DNA of 64,000 nucleotides from Mytilus edulis (Eukaryota > Mollusca > Bivalvia > Mytilida > Mytilidae): contig NC_092347.1 in assembly GCF_963676685.1 (NCBI RefSeq), forward strand, positions 90,832,592 to 90,896,591. The letters run 5' to 3'. The position numbers and the translations under genes are program-made. Shown in pieces: positions 10,663 through 22,339 of the stretch. The notes under the pieces were generated by a model. The model was not told the DNA's origin and did not search any database. It saw only the letters and a program-made list of their open reading frames with translations. Position 1 is the stretch's first letter. Each line of letters begins with the position of its first letter.

Positions 10663-12235
10663 ATGAAGTTATCCATTTGCGTTCTCATTGCCATTTTCGG
10701 CTGTGCCTATGGCACTGGAAAGGGTGGTGGTGGTGGTGGTGCCATCATTGTAGGAGGTGGAAGTGGCGGTGGAGGCTATGGTGGATACGGTGATGGAGGT
10801 TATGGTGGATACGGCAGTGGAGGTGGCGGTGGAGGTGGATATGGAGGTTATGGTGGCTACGGAGGTGGAAATGGTGGTGGTGTCATCCTTGTAGGAGGCG
10901 GAAGTGGCGGTGGAGGTGGATATGGAGGTTATGGTGGTTATGGAGGTGGAAAAGGATACGGCAGTGGAGGTGGCGGTGGAGGTGGATATGGAGGTTATGG
11001 TGGCTACGGAGGTGGAAATGGTGGTGGTGTCATCCTTGTAGGAAGCGGAGGTGGATATGGAGGTTATGGTGGTGGAAACGGCGGAGGATATGGTGGATAC
11101 GGTGGAGGAAACGGCGGAGGATACGGCGGTGGAAAAGGATACGGTGGTGGATATGGTGGTGGTAACGGTGGATATGGTGTTCAACTCGTCAGTTTAGGTA
11201 ACCTCGGAGGAGGAGGTGGATATGGTGGATACGGTGGTGGAAACGGAGGAGGATACGGAGGATACGGTGGTGGAAACGGAGGGTATGTAAGCTATGGAGG
11301 TTATGGTGGTGGAAATGGAGGAGGATACGGAGGATACGGTGGATACGGAGGTGGAAACGGAGGAGGAAATGGCGGAGGATATGGATATGGAGGTTACGGC
11401 AAAAAATGTAAGATATATATCTGATTCGTCCGCGAAAGTCGACATGGCAAACCGATATAATTTACTTGTCTGTTACCGATAGTATATGATTTGTTGTGTG
11501 ATAATATAACATAAAAACACAACAGAAATATCACACAATAGGCAAATTGCCTTAGAAAATTCAAAAACAGAAAGAGTTCATGAAATATTCCGAACAAAAA
11601 TATCTTGTTGAATATGGCATTAATTTGTTATTGATCTGTAATAGATGGATAAAATTTTAGAATAGTTTTAAAAACAAGACTCCTATATTGTTAACAAATA
11701 ACATTATATAAAAAACCCTGCTGTTTGGGATCTGCTGTCGACATTTTAAGTTCTAATAGAAATACACCATTTATAAGTATCCTGTATTTCAATTGGTCCA
11801 TAACAAGTGTATGTCTCATGCCTTTAACTTGTAATATTTGTTTCGTTCATATTCAACCTCAAACTTTATATATAAAACAAAGTTTATCTTTATATTGTCT
11901 GAAGTGGTCTTTCCCAAACCCTTTTCATTTTTACCCTACAGGAAGAAGCTTGATCCTTTGTCACATAATAAAATTACATAACAAATAACGAACTTTACAG
12001 TCTCTTTTGATATTCGATTTAATTCAGCTCATAATCGGGGAAAATTTATTATTGAGATTAAATTTCGTTCATTTTGGCCATCGAATATTTCACTTCCCTC
12101 GACTTGTATTGATCAAAAGCACAACCTTAAACATATACATTGATTGTTTCAAAATAATTTTTGCTTGTTTTTTTGTATATTGCCTCAAAATAATAGTAAT
12201 AATAATCTTTTTCTTATTCTTTTTCAGCCTATTAA
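10663..12235 (+). CDS. Shematrin-like glycine/tyrosine-rich secreted matrix protein (gene 1)
   Basis: Spliced CDS 10663-11407 plus 12228-12235, giving 250 residues. The ATG is the first base after an acceptor (TTTGATTTTTGCAG). An in-frame TTG at 10657 lies in the intron. Residues 1-17 (MKLSICVLIAIFGCAYG) are a signal peptide. The rest is GGYGGYGGGNGG-type repeat broken by short hydrophobic patches (AIIVGGG, GVILVGGG, VQLVSLGNLG). A block of ~86 bases at 10813 is repeated at 10960 (147-bp period). The donor T|GTAAGATAT at 11407/11408 joins a TTTTTCAG acceptor at 12227, changing the unspliced tail KCKIYI to KKSY-stop. Glycine-rich blocks, hydrophobic patches and a basic-Tyr end match mollusc shematrins, extracellular framework proteins secreted by the mantle. 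A byssal thread matrix protein is the main alternative. Tissue role is inferred. Confidence 0.88.
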
Positions 12236-12315
12236 AGTGTGGACCGTTATAACTGACAATTATACATTTGTACATACTAAGTAGTTTCCAAATAAATTGT
12301 TTTTTGCATTGAAAT
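12228..12315 (+). other. Gene 1 terminal exon and polyadenylation signal
   Basis: The exon begins after TTCTTATTCTTTTTCAG, contributes eight coding bases (CC TAT TAA) and then about 80 bases of 3' UTR. AATAAA at 12291-12296 and the T/G-rich sequence after 12299 fit a cleavage site near 12310-12320. Confidence 0.75.
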
Positions 12316-12639
12316 CATGTGTTTTACTTACAAGAAATCAAAATTAATAAAAGAGGTTATCAAAAACAATATTAGAAAAAAATATAAGTTGTGAAATAAA
12401 ACAAGAAATTTGACGACAAATAACAACGAGCATATATTAACCTGACAATGGAAACACAAGAAGTCGGACATTCTATATTTGCAAATTCATACATAAGAAA
12501 ATGGTATTCTTCAAAAAACGAGACTACAAAAACCTTCTAACCCTCTGAACCCATGTGTTTTTAAATAATTCTGATTGGCTAGTCATAGAAACATATCTAT
12601 TAGTAGATGTTATGGCCTCTGAATTATCATGTTGTTCTG

Positions 12640-13560
12640 TTCCGCCGTTGTCCAATATATTATATATGTGCATACTTAAGGCCAAGAGTCAGTAATTTAG
12701 TCATTGTCTTTTATTACTTTAAATAATATATTTCCCCTTTATTGCATTGCTCATAAATCTGGCCGAAAGTTTTCTTATTTCAATTGTTTCACATTTGTTA
12801 TTCTAGATCTTGCCTTTTATAGCTTACTGTACAGTAAGGGTTTTGCTCGTTGCTGAAGGTAATACGGAAATCTCAATCAAATTAGTTAATACATTATTTG
12901 GTTTCTGCTGGATAATTCTCATTGACAATGATACTGATCTTATTTTTTATACGCATAGCACAAATTGTGTCTCCCACTCATTGAAATGAGTGTGCCAAGT
13001 CAGGAATATGACAGTTGATTTCTATTAATTTGATCTGTTAGAGCAATTGATTTTGTCATTTGATAAGGATGTTTCCGTTTGAAATTTTCCATGGAGTTTT
13101 TGTTATTTTACATTTTAATATGTGGCGCTTTCATATCTTGTCGAAACAAGACATATGCATGATGAACTCCTGGCTATGTTTACCATAAAAAATCTTAAAA
13201 TAAATGATGCTCTTAAAGGGAACATGTGAAACAAGTCAAGCGAAAAAGTACATACTTGGTTTACTTTTATAAATTGTTATTTGGATGGAGAGTTGTCTCA
13301 TTGGCACTAACACCGTATCTTCCTATATCTATTTATAATGTTGCAAAACAATACATTGGTTAAAAATGTCTTGAATGGCCATCTGATCTTTAAATCATCT
13401 GAAACAAAACAAAATATTCAGTCATGTTCAATCATTTGAAAACAAAAATGAAGATATGATATGATTGCTAATGAGACAACTCTCCACAAGAGACCAAATA
13501 ACACAGAAATTAACATCTATGGGTCATCATACGGCCTATAACAATGAGCAAAATACACTT
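12640..13560. repeat. Cluster of repeat A and B fragments
   Basis: 12640-12950 is a diverged plus copy of repeat A. 12985-13110 is a minus repeat B fragment (CCAAGTCAGGAATATGACAG). 13270-13330 is a plus repeat A end (GAGTTGTCTCATTGGCACTA). 13445-13560 is a minus repeat A end (GCTAATGAGACAACTCTCCA). No gene is seen from 12.33 to 13.98 kb. Confidence 0.7.
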
Positions 13561-13984
13561 TTGTCTATTTGCACACTTATCCATTGCGGTTAAGCCTGTA
13601 CCATCTAAACAATTTGCAAGTAGTCAATTCAGTACTGTTCAGTAGCTTTTCAGAAATTCAGTTTGGTGTTGATGTGTATAGGTAAACATATTCACTGAAC
13701 AGCCTTAATATAGACTAAACAGATGAAGAGTTTTTGTTATACCTATGAACATATTCTCATTGACTGCAAGCGATGTATCTGAAAAATGCAGAATTTATTG
13801 CAGTGGATAAGTCTTAACTTGAGAGATGGAAAATTACTAAATGATATATAGTTCAATCTTTTACGAGACTACAAAAACAATCACAACCGTTAGTTAAATA
13901 TCTACTTTGTAAAAAGCAACCCTTTATCAGGAAAATCATGATAAGAAAGGAAAGCCTAGAAATATCGTATCAACTGTATATCTA

Positions 13985-14062
13985 ACGAGTGGTCTTGAGC
14001 GCTGGTCACAGTGCAGGCGGTTTTGTTCGATATCCAATTGCAAGAGCTCGAATCCTGGCGAA
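13985..14062 (+). ncRNA. tRNA-like sequence (possible SINE head)
   Basis: GAGTGGTCTTGAGCGCTGGT resembles an A-box region, and GAGCTCGAATCCTGGCG resembles a B box about 45 bases later. A related but decayed A-box string (GAGTGGTCTAGCGCG) occurs at 26140. No complete cloverleaf was found. Confidence 0.35.
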
Positions 14063-14356
14063 GGTTGAACAAAAATATGTTTTGCAAATTTGAAGATTTA
14101 ACATTGTGGTGCTGATAATAAATATACTACATATGCAGACGCTGCTGTTAAATTTGCTTCATATTAGTGGAAAATTTACATTTGGAGTGCTAAAAGCAAT
14201 GTCGTAAAAGTGAAGCTAAGGATACAAAAATTGATAAACTTAGACAAATAAATAATGAAGTACATGTACCGAAAAAATATCAAAAATTTGAAAAAAATCA
14301 AAAAAATCAAAAGACAAACAGTTTGCAAAACACAACATAAAAACTAAATCTTAGAA

Positions 14357-14932
14357 GGGCTGACCTTAGGCTTATGTAAAGGGTACAAGGGCTGACCTTA
14401 GGTTTGTGTAAAGAGTACAAGGGCTGACCTTATGTTTGTGTAAAGAGTACAAGGGCTGACCTTAGGTTTGTGTAAAGAGTACAAGGGCTGACCTTAGGTT
14501 TGTGTAAAGAGTACAAGGGCTGACCTTAGGTTTGTGTAAAGAGTACAAGGGCTGACCTTAGGTTTGTGGAAAGAGTACAAGGGCTGACCTTATGTTTGTG
14601 TAAAGAGTACAAGGACTGACCTTAGGTTTGTGTAAAGAGTACAAGGGCTGACCTTAGGTTTGCGTAAAGAGTACAAGGGCTGACCTTAGGTTTGTGTAAA
14701 GAGTACAAGGGCTGACCTTAGGTTTGTGTAAAGAGTACAAGGGCTGACCTTAGGTTTGTGTAAAGAGTACAAGGGCTGACCTTAGGTTTGTGTAAAGAGT
14801 ACAAGGGCTGACCTTAGGTTTGTGGAAAGAGTACAAGGACTGACCTTAGGTTTGTGTAAAGAGTACAAGGGCAGACCTTAGTTTTATGTAAAGAGTACAA
14901 GGGATGACCTTAGGTTTGTGTAAAGAGTAAAC
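14357..14932 (+). repeat. 32-bp minisatellite, 18 copies
   Basis: The unit is GGGCTGACCTTAGGTTTGTG followed by TAAAGAGTACAA. Eighteen units in exact 32-base register run from 14357 to 14932. Variants include TGGA for TGTA, GGACTG, GCGTAA and a degraded 17th copy. Each unit holds TGACCTTA, whose complement TAAGGTCA is a nuclear-receptor half-site; function is not implied. Confidence 0.93.
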
Positions 14933-15054
14933 AGATCTTGCTAGAAAGTGTTTACGCGTCGAACGTTTTGTTTGAATATTAATCCGGTTATAAGTCTAAA
15001 ACTAACACCACCAACGCACGACGGCATTAACAAAATTATTCCAGAGTGCTTTTA

Positions 15055-15300
15055 ACTCTCTTGGATGAAAAAGTAAAATAACAAAAAACCGAACTCCAAG
15101 GAAAGTTTAAATTGAGAAATTTCGTACCGAAGGGCAAAATCAACAGCTAAACACACATAAAAACAATGAAAAACAACTGTCATATTCCTGAATGGTCCAG
15201 ACATTTCCATGTGTAAAAATTGGTTGATTTAACCAGGTTTTATAGCTAGCTAAACATCGAACTTGTTTGCCAGTCGATAAACAACTGTATTTTTTTTTCT
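15055..15300 (+). repeat. Repeat B copy
   Basis: TAACAAAAAACCGAACTCCA, AACTGTCATATTCCTGAATG and GGTTTTATAGCTAGCTAAAC match 2727-3000. Confidence 0.7.
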
Positions 15301-15490
15301 AGGTTCTTTATAATCAACAACCCTCTATCAATCAAACCCTATAAGAAAATGCCAGAAAACTGGGAGATAATTTCTCGATAAGCTGGAATATTGCTATAGT
15401 CAAATAAAAAGTTCTTCATTGAGAAGCTGAAATTGCCTTGTCGTCTATCAACAAACTCATCATAGATTACAGGATTGAAATTTTGTATTT

Positions 15491-15521
15491 GAGCGTTTCG
15501 TCTACAAAAGACTCATCAATG
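15491..15521 (-). ncRNA. Degraded hammerhead motif (C3 lost, cleavage site deleted)
   Basis: The minus strand reads TTGATGAG-TCTTTTGTAGAC-GAAAC. The core C of CTGATGA is T, and the GCGCGTC cleavage segment is missing. Confidence 0.5.
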
Positions 15522-15832
15522 AGTCTAAAATAAAGAAAAGTTGAAAAAGCCAAGTAAAGTATTGAAGACCAAACGTTCCTACAATTTTTGCAGAAACAGC
15601 AAAGATAATCTATTCCTGAGGTAGAAAGAACTAAAATTTACAACATTTAAGGTTTTGGAAACTGTTAATTTATGATGATGACCATACCAATAATTCATGT
15701 CAACACAAAAGTATTGACTGCTGGGCTGGTGCTACCTTAGGGGATAAAAACTCCATCAGCAGGGCCCCCGGGCATCGACCAAGTGGTTGTTAATAAAGTA
15801 ATCATATATACAAGGATTGAAGTTTTGTATTT

Positions 15833-15881
15833 GAGCCAGACGCGTGTTTCGTTTATCTACAAAGACTCATCAGTGACGCTG
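15833..15881 (-). ncRNA. Hammerhead ribozyme-like motif, conserved core intact
   Basis: Minus strand: CTGATGA core, then a stem-II region carrying a four-base insertion, GAAA core, short C..G stem III, GTC cleavage triplet. Stem I (GCGTCA with TGGCTC) keeps five of six pairs. The altered stem II makes activity doubtful. Confidence 0.5.
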
Positions 15882-15970
15882 CAGTAATAAAACAGTTGAA
15901 TAGGCCAAATAAAGTACGAAGTTGAAGAGCAATGAGGGCCAAAAATTCAAAAACAAAAATTGAATAATGT

Positions 15971-17470
15971 TAGTGAATTATTTATTGGTATCATATTAAC
16001 AACTTAGATCTTAGAACATTAGTTATGACTCATAAACAAATTATGTTTTTGATGGATATATTATTTGAAATATTTAGAAATTTCTATATTATGATAATGC
16101 CGTCTCACCAAATGTATTTTTGAGCCTTTTAAAATATTTTTAAGTTACGGATATAAATCCGTCAAATGTAATATATATTGGGTAAGAAAACCCCTCTTAT
16201 TAACTAAAATATCATAAGCATATGTCCGTTCAAGGTCTCAAATGGAATTTAAACATCTCTACTGTGTATAGGCTACCTCATGTACACAATAAAAACTTAT
16301 CGAATAAGAATTCGAGTATGTCTTATGTGTATCTGTTGCAGTCCACAGTAACGTTCAAGGAAGAAGAATAGCAAACCAAACTTCAATGTAACATCGCGAG
16401 CTTTCTAAGTAGTTCAGGTAAACTGTCCAAAAGGTTAAGATCATTTAACAAGATATGAAGTATTTAAACTCATTAAATTTGTAATTTTGCATTATTTATT
16501 TAGGTAGCAAATACTATGAAACTGGCAATGCTTACCTTAAGATATAATACATTTCTATAACTGGTAATGTGTGCTATGAATTAGTATATCCAAATAAAGT
16601 AAGTTTTGTTTTGTTAAAACATGTGGTAATAAAAGAGGGACGAAAGATACCAAAGGGACAGTCTATAACCTATGTCTTATTAAATAATAGTTTTGGAACC
16701 AATTGTTTTATCGATATATTAGTACATTGACTCTCAGTAAGCTAAAAAGTGCACATTTGTTTTATATCAAATGATTAGGTTCTAATCTTGGTCTAAATTT
16801 TGAGTAAGGTATACATACCATAAAAATTCAAAACTAAACATAACATTTCAGATTCAGGCAACACGGATACTGTTCGAATACTATAATCGAACGAATCTGA
16901 AATATTAATTGACAATCATGAGATTTAACATGTGCATTGACAAGAAAGGAAAATGTTATAAAATAAAAATGTATGAAATGACTCACTCTTCAACTAAAGA
17001 CTCCTCAGTGCATACTACTTAACCAGCGTTATCTCAGATGGAGATCGTACAAATGTATGGCAAGTGTTCATTCACCTGAAAATCGTATACATATGTTTCA
17101 TTATTGTCGTTATTTTGATGAAATTTAAATACAAAATCTTGTTATTGTATGATAGACACTGAGCAGCATTCAGGTTAAGAGTTCAATCATTGGTAACATT
17201 CTGGCGTACCACACACTTACAATTTTATAGTTCAAATTCATTGGCCGAAAGATACATTTGAAAAAACAATAGTGTTGCGCATGTGAATTGAAACATGTGA
17301 CTGACAATGAAATAGTTTGTTATTATGGTACACTGATACGCTACTATCCCATTTTAAAGGTGAGTGCTCACCAACATGTTTAACCCGCTACATTCCTTTT
17401 GTTCATATCACAAGCGACTGTCAGTTTTTTTTTTGTTGGTTCATATTCGTTTTTCTTTAATTGTTTAGTC
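15971..17470. other. No gene seen; scattered repeat fragments
   Basis: 16610-16665 carries GAGGGACGAAAGATACCAAA plus GGGACAGTC, the minus orientation of the tail shared by the reverse-transcriptase elements at 27109 and 58978. The rest is AT-rich and unassigned. Confidence 0.45.
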
Positions 17471-17479
17471 ATACTCAGG

Positions 17480-18420
17480 TGTAATCCTCCATTTTCTAAT
17501 TTATAAAATGTCTGTACCAAGTCAGAAATATGACATTTGTTATACATTTGTTTGATATGTTTGAGCTTTTGATTTTGTCGTATGATTATGGACTTTTCTT
17601 TTTGAATTTTACTTTTTAGGCCGTTAGTGTTCTCAATTGCATGTTAAATATTTTTTTCAATTCAAAACCTTTTGAAGAGGACTATTCTCTATAGTTTTTT
17701 TCTCTCATTTTTGAAGATCGTACAGTTACCTATAATTGCTTACATGCAGTTTATGTGAACTTGTCGGCAATCATACCAAATTTCCCTATTTATTTTAAGT
17801 TACAACGAAAATGAAATGAATTGAATAGAATGACTGTTTACGTTATGTTGTGTCATGCCTGATTTTCGAATACAACTTGCTAAGTTTATTTTAAGTAGTC
17901 ATGTTCCTTATGCAACACATATGTACTAGACTAAGAAAATTATAAGCTTTAATACATACGCCACTTTCATTTACTTTCACACTGACGGGATACAATCGCA
18001 CAAAATACCGAACCCCAAGTCAAGACGACAGGACAATTAAATATATGTTGTCATTGGATTAAAGATATTCAATAACGTTCAACCGCCAACTTGTGACGGC
18101 GTAACATCATTATCGAAGTATGCTCTCTATAACTTAAAACAAATGGAATGACAAAAATACCAAACTCCAATGAAAGTTCAAATCGAAAAGTATATTAATG
18201 GTAAAAACTCGAATGGTAAAATCAAAAGCTCAAACACATCAAACGAATGGGACACAGGTGTCACATTCCTGAATTGGAACAGGAATTTCCTTATGACGAA
18301 AATGGTTGATTACACCTGATTTTATTACTATCTTAACCTCTCATTTTTATGGCAGTCGCATCTAATCATATTATATTGACAACAATATGTGGGTAAAAAA
18401 GCTAACATAATGTCATAAAA
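17480..18420. repeat. Repeat B fragments in both orientations
   Basis: 17480-17620 is minus (CATTTTCTAATTTATAAAAT, TCAGAAATATGACATTTGTT). 18120-18420 is plus (ATACCAAACTCCAATGAAAG, GGTGTCACATTCCTGAATTG). Confidence 0.65.
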
Positions 18421-18470
18421 AGGGGTACAGCAGTTAAATAATTATCAAAAGTACCAGGATAATAATTTAG

Positions 18471-18518
18471 TACGCCAGACGCGCGTTTCGTCTACATAAG
18501 ACTAATCAGTGACGCTCA
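18471..18518 (-). ncRNA. Hammerhead-like motif, stem I perfect but core G8 mutated
   Basis: The minus strand reads GCGTCA-CTGATTA-GTCTTATGTAGAC-GAAAC-GCGC-GTC-TGGCGT. Stem I pairs over six positions and stem II over three. The core CTGATGA is CTGATTA, replacing an essential G. Body sequence (AAAGTTGAAGAGCATTGAGG on the plus strand) follows to ~18590, so this is a truncated retrozyme-like copy. Confidence 0.6.
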
Positions 18519-18594
18519 TCAAAATAGTTTAAAAGCCAAACTAGTATAAAGTTGAAGAGCATTGAGGATCCAAAAATCCAAAATGTCAAACTCA

Positions 18595-18790
18595 TATATC
18601 GAAAAAAAAATAGGACAACGACATGGCTAAAAAAAAGACAAACAGACAAACAATGGTACAAAAGACACAACATAGAAAACTAAAGAGTAAGCAACACGAA
18701 TCCTACTAAAAACCGTGGGTGATCTCAGTTGCTTCGGAAGGACGAGCAGATCCTGCTCCACATGTGGCATCCGTCATATTCAGATAAAGT
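18595..18790 (-). repeat. 3'-tail fragment of the reverse-transcriptase element
   Basis: This is the reverse complement of the tail at 27390-27560 and 60440-60610. Plus-strand blocks are ACATGGCTAAAAAAAAGAC, ACACAACATAGAAAACTAAA, GATCTCAGTTGCTTCGGAAG and CAGATCCTGCTCCACATGTG. Confidence 0.75.
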
Positions 18791-18799
18791 ACAAAGACA

Positions 18800-21115
18800 T
18801 AATGAAGACGAATAAAAGCACATGGATGGCGTGCATACATATAAGGGCACAAAATCAATCTAAGAAATCTTAAAAAGGTTCTTTTTATAGAAAAATCAAA
18901 CACAACGTTATTGCATCAGCGAGAACAAGTTATGTCTCTTTTAAAGTGCAACATTGACTAATTCAAAATGATATGACATTTTTGAACTGAAAAAATCAGT
19001 CTTTTTCTGCAGCTTGCATGAAAACCCTTTTCTTAACATGTAAGGATCTGCTATAAATAAATACCTTCAAAGACATTATATTTATTATCTTGATTTGTTT
19101 AAACAGGTGGCGATAAGTTATTCCGTATGAAAATTTTCAGATCCATACATTTGATTGGTAATTTAGAACGTTAAATTCTCGTCAATTTAACTCGGTCATA
19201 CTTGATTTTGTATCCAAAAAGTTCCTTTCCTAACCCACTGTATTATATTATATTAATGCATCCTAAAATAATGGTACATTATATATAATCATGTTTGAAT
19301 ACTCAACATACAATTTGATTTAAAAGCGAATGCTATTCCTACACTATATTCGAACTCATAAAAAAAGTAATAATCAACAATAATGAGATAACAATAATGA
19401 CAAACAAATACAAAATGTATATAGATGGTAAGAAAAAACTATTGAGATGAAAAGAAAGTGAAAAACATATTTAAAGACTCACCCCTTTACTAAACACTCT
19501 ACACTTTAAACTTCTTCTGCTGCATTGTGTACGAATGGGGAAGTACAAAGGTATGTCTGAAGGTCATTCACGTGACAAAACATTCAAAAATATTTCTATT
19601 ATGTAGTGCTTTTTACGTGGTTACTATTCAAAATCATTGAACATTAGCATGTTTAACGTCATCATGTTTTCATTGACTAATATGTTAACGTCGTGTTATG
19701 ATATAAAGCTACAAAATGAAAACGCTGTAGTTTTATTGTTTTATGTGCATTTGAGAAGATAATTGAATGAGAATCGACACCCTTTTAATTTGAAAAATGT
19801 AGTGTAAATTATAAAATCAACACTTAACTATACCTAAATATTCTGAAGATCACTACGCATCTTACGCCGGTTAAATAAACCTTTCATACTTCACACGTTG
19901 GTTATAGTATTAAAGTTGGGAATTTCCTCAAGGATAAATAAAAGAAAGGCGACAGGGAAATTCAAACTCATAAGTCGAAAGTAAACAAACGTTGACATCA
20001 ATAAAAAAAAACAAAATACAATTGGGTTTGATGAAAAGTTGTCTTCTTGGCAAGCATCGGAGATCTTGTGTACTAGTCTATATTTAAAAAATATACAAGA
20101 GTTTGTATGCAATACTGTGTTTGCTTCTATTGGAAAAGAATCACACGACTTTATACTATGTACGGTATTGTCATATGAGTTTATTTTTTATTGTCATTCT
20201 TAAACTCGTATTGGTCTGTTGTCACTTTGGTTAAACTGTTATTTCTAATTTTGTTATCGTTGGGCTTCATATCAGTTAACCCTTTTCCTATTTCAAAAGC
20301 TACACGTAAACGCGACAAAATTTGGAGACTATGTTCAGAAATGTAGACTTGTCTGTGTATTCGTTCAGGCTGTACATGTTGATTTTACCCTGAAATCCTT
20401 TTTTCTTGCAAATTTCTCATTCGTCAAAATATTCTTAAAAGTATACTTCGTTACATTTGACTATTCATAGTATTAAACAGATTTGACTCAATATCTCAAA
20501 ATCGAATACAGTATACTCTAATGAATAAAAAAGACAGATTAGCGATTCAAAGATGTGTATGTTGTAATTTTAAATATCATAACTATATATTACTATTTTC
20601 AAACAAAAGTTATTACGTTAAAACAAGGGCAAAAGATACCAGAGGGACAGTCAAATTCAAAGATAGAAAATTAACTGACCACGCCATGTAGAAACGTGAT
20701 TGACTTCGTGTGGAAGATTCATAATTCGGAATCCAGGTTAACCCAATAACCTTTATGCAATTATTGCTTTGCTGTCATCTTCAGCTTATACTTTATATCT
20801 AACATACTTAATTGTCTCTTCAATTATATGCAACATGTCACACATTTGTGTTTAGATGATTGAACTTCCAGTAAGAATGTAGGTTAAAAGTCACAAGGAA
20901 TATAAAGTCACAATTCAAAAGTAGTTATGTTACTTTATGTATTAGAATTGTAAAGTACATACATATTAATGTTCGATTATCCAAATGTTTTGAGGCTCTA
21001 AATTATGAAAATGTTTGTAAAATTACATGCATATCATTCGCCTATTAATTGTCTCTGTATTTTATCATCTTATCTTGATTGTACTTTTTTATCTTAGGAT
21101 TGTCATTTTAGTACA
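18800..21115. other. No gene seen
   Basis: AT-rich sequence with only short chance frames. 20620-20665 contains another minus fragment of the reverse-transcriptase tail (AAAAGATACCAGAGGGACAG). Confidence 0.45.
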
Positions 21116-21119
21116 TATA

Positions 21120-21775
21120 TTTGTTTTAAGGTTAAAATTGAGAATGGAAACGAGGAATGTGTCAAAACTACAACAACCCGACTAAAGAAAAAAAAAAAAA
21201 AAACACCAGCCGAATTCCTTCAATCGTAATACAGCGAGAGAAAAAAACCCAACACACCCGTATGTGGGATTCAGCTGGCCCCTAAACAAAAATGTGTACT
21301 ACTTCAGTGATAATAGACGCCATACTAATCTCAGAAATATTTAATAAACTAAAATTGGAAATCATACAAGACTAGCAAAGGCCAGAGGCTTCTAACTTTG
21401 GACAGTTACAAAAATGAGGCGGGGTTAAACATGTTTTTGGAGATCTCAACCCTCCCCTATGCTTCTTGACAATGTAAAATAAACAAAAAACACATCTATA
21501 CGCACAGTAGATCTCAGATTAAAAGAAGTCCGAGTACGATGTCAGAATAAGCAAAAATAAAGAAACTAAACAAAATGACCATGATACATAAGTTAAATAT
21601 TTACTACTTGCAGTTACTTTTATGCACGCTCTCAGACCTCAATTAAATTGATTGAAAGATTATGTCCTTATCATACGAATAATAAACACAATTCCTCTTG
21701 TTAAAGGTTTAGTAGCATACCATCATAAAATATATTAGAAGAACAAAACCTGTATCATTCAAACAGCTGGTTTAG
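21120..21775. repeat. Dispersed repeat D, long copy
   Basis: Mussel-type repeat with blocks GAATGGAAACGAGGAATGTG, AACAACCCGACTAAAG, GGATTCAGCTGGCCCCTAAA, GACTAGCAAAGGCCAGAGGC, GGCGGGGTTAAACATG, GATTGAAAGATTATG and ATACCATCATAAAATATATT. A shorter copy lies at 32630-32780. Confidence 0.7.
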
Positions 21776-22184
21776 GCGTAAATATAAAATTCAATCCTGG
21801 TATCTTTGATGAGTTTATTTATGTTTAATTCGATGCAAAGACCCTATAAGTGAATCAATATTTAAACCAACATATGCCATCTTTAATGACATACCTGACA
21901 ACAGTATCGTTATTATATCCATTCTTAATAAGTATATTTGAATTTTGTTGTGACGTCGTTCTAATGTGTTACCCGTCTTTATTTCATGGATTGGACTATC
22001 ATTTACCTGTAAGAAACCATTATATTACCTTAAGTTGTCAAATATTTTAAAGACTATCCCTCCTCTTTCTTAAATATATTGGACAGCTAAAGGTAGCATA
22101 ACTGATTTTTACAGTAAATGATAGTTCAATCACTGAAATAATTTGTTTTTATTAATTATCCCAATTGTTTTCATCATATAAATG

Positions 22185-22335
22185 TTCCGGACCATACGAG
22201 TATTTAGACCATACGGGTATGTTCAAACCATATGCATATATTCATACGCGTATGTTCAAACCATATGAGTATAATACTCGTTTGGTTATTAACGGGCCGG
22301 ACCATATGAGTATTAAGACCAAATAAGTATTACTT
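22185..22335. repeat. Cluster of ACCATA(C/T)GAGTAT-type short repeats
   Basis: GACCATACGAGTATTTAGAC, GACCATACGGGTATGTTC, AAACCATATGAGTATAATAC and GGACCATATGAGTATTAAGA occur within 130 bases, with an inverted form (ATACTCGTTTGGTTATTAA). Confidence 0.6.
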
Positions 22336-22339
22336 TTAT

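Larger units (their letters stand above)
15425..15970 (-). mobile_element. Retrozyme-like repeat dimer with two hammerhead-like motifs
   Basis: Two hammerhead-like motifs (15491-15521 and 15833-15881, minus strand) are 342 bp apart. Between them lies one body unit: GCCAAGTAAAGTATTGAAGA, CTATTCCTGAGGTAGAAAG, CATGTCAACACAAAAGTATT, GACTGCTGGGCTGGTG and GGCATCGACCAAGTGG. The same body order, reversed, links the two motifs at 50441 and 50807. Two motifs bounding a ~350-bp unit is the layout of animal retrozymes. Confidence 0.65.

Noticed and set aside
10669..11445. Long Ser/Thr- and Ile-rich frames on the minus strand
   Set aside because: Antisense shadows of the Gly-rich exon of gene 1. The plus strand has signal peptide, promoter and splice sites; the minus strand has none.
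14357..14932. Possible CRISPR-like array (18 regularly spaced repeats)
   Set aside because: The units are contiguous 32-mers with no unique spacers, in an animal genome. This is a minisatellite.
21760..21835. Additional hammerhead locus suggested by CCTGGTATCTTTGATGAGTT
   Set aside because: Only the tail that follows the ribozyme is present. CTGATGA and GAAA cores are absent.
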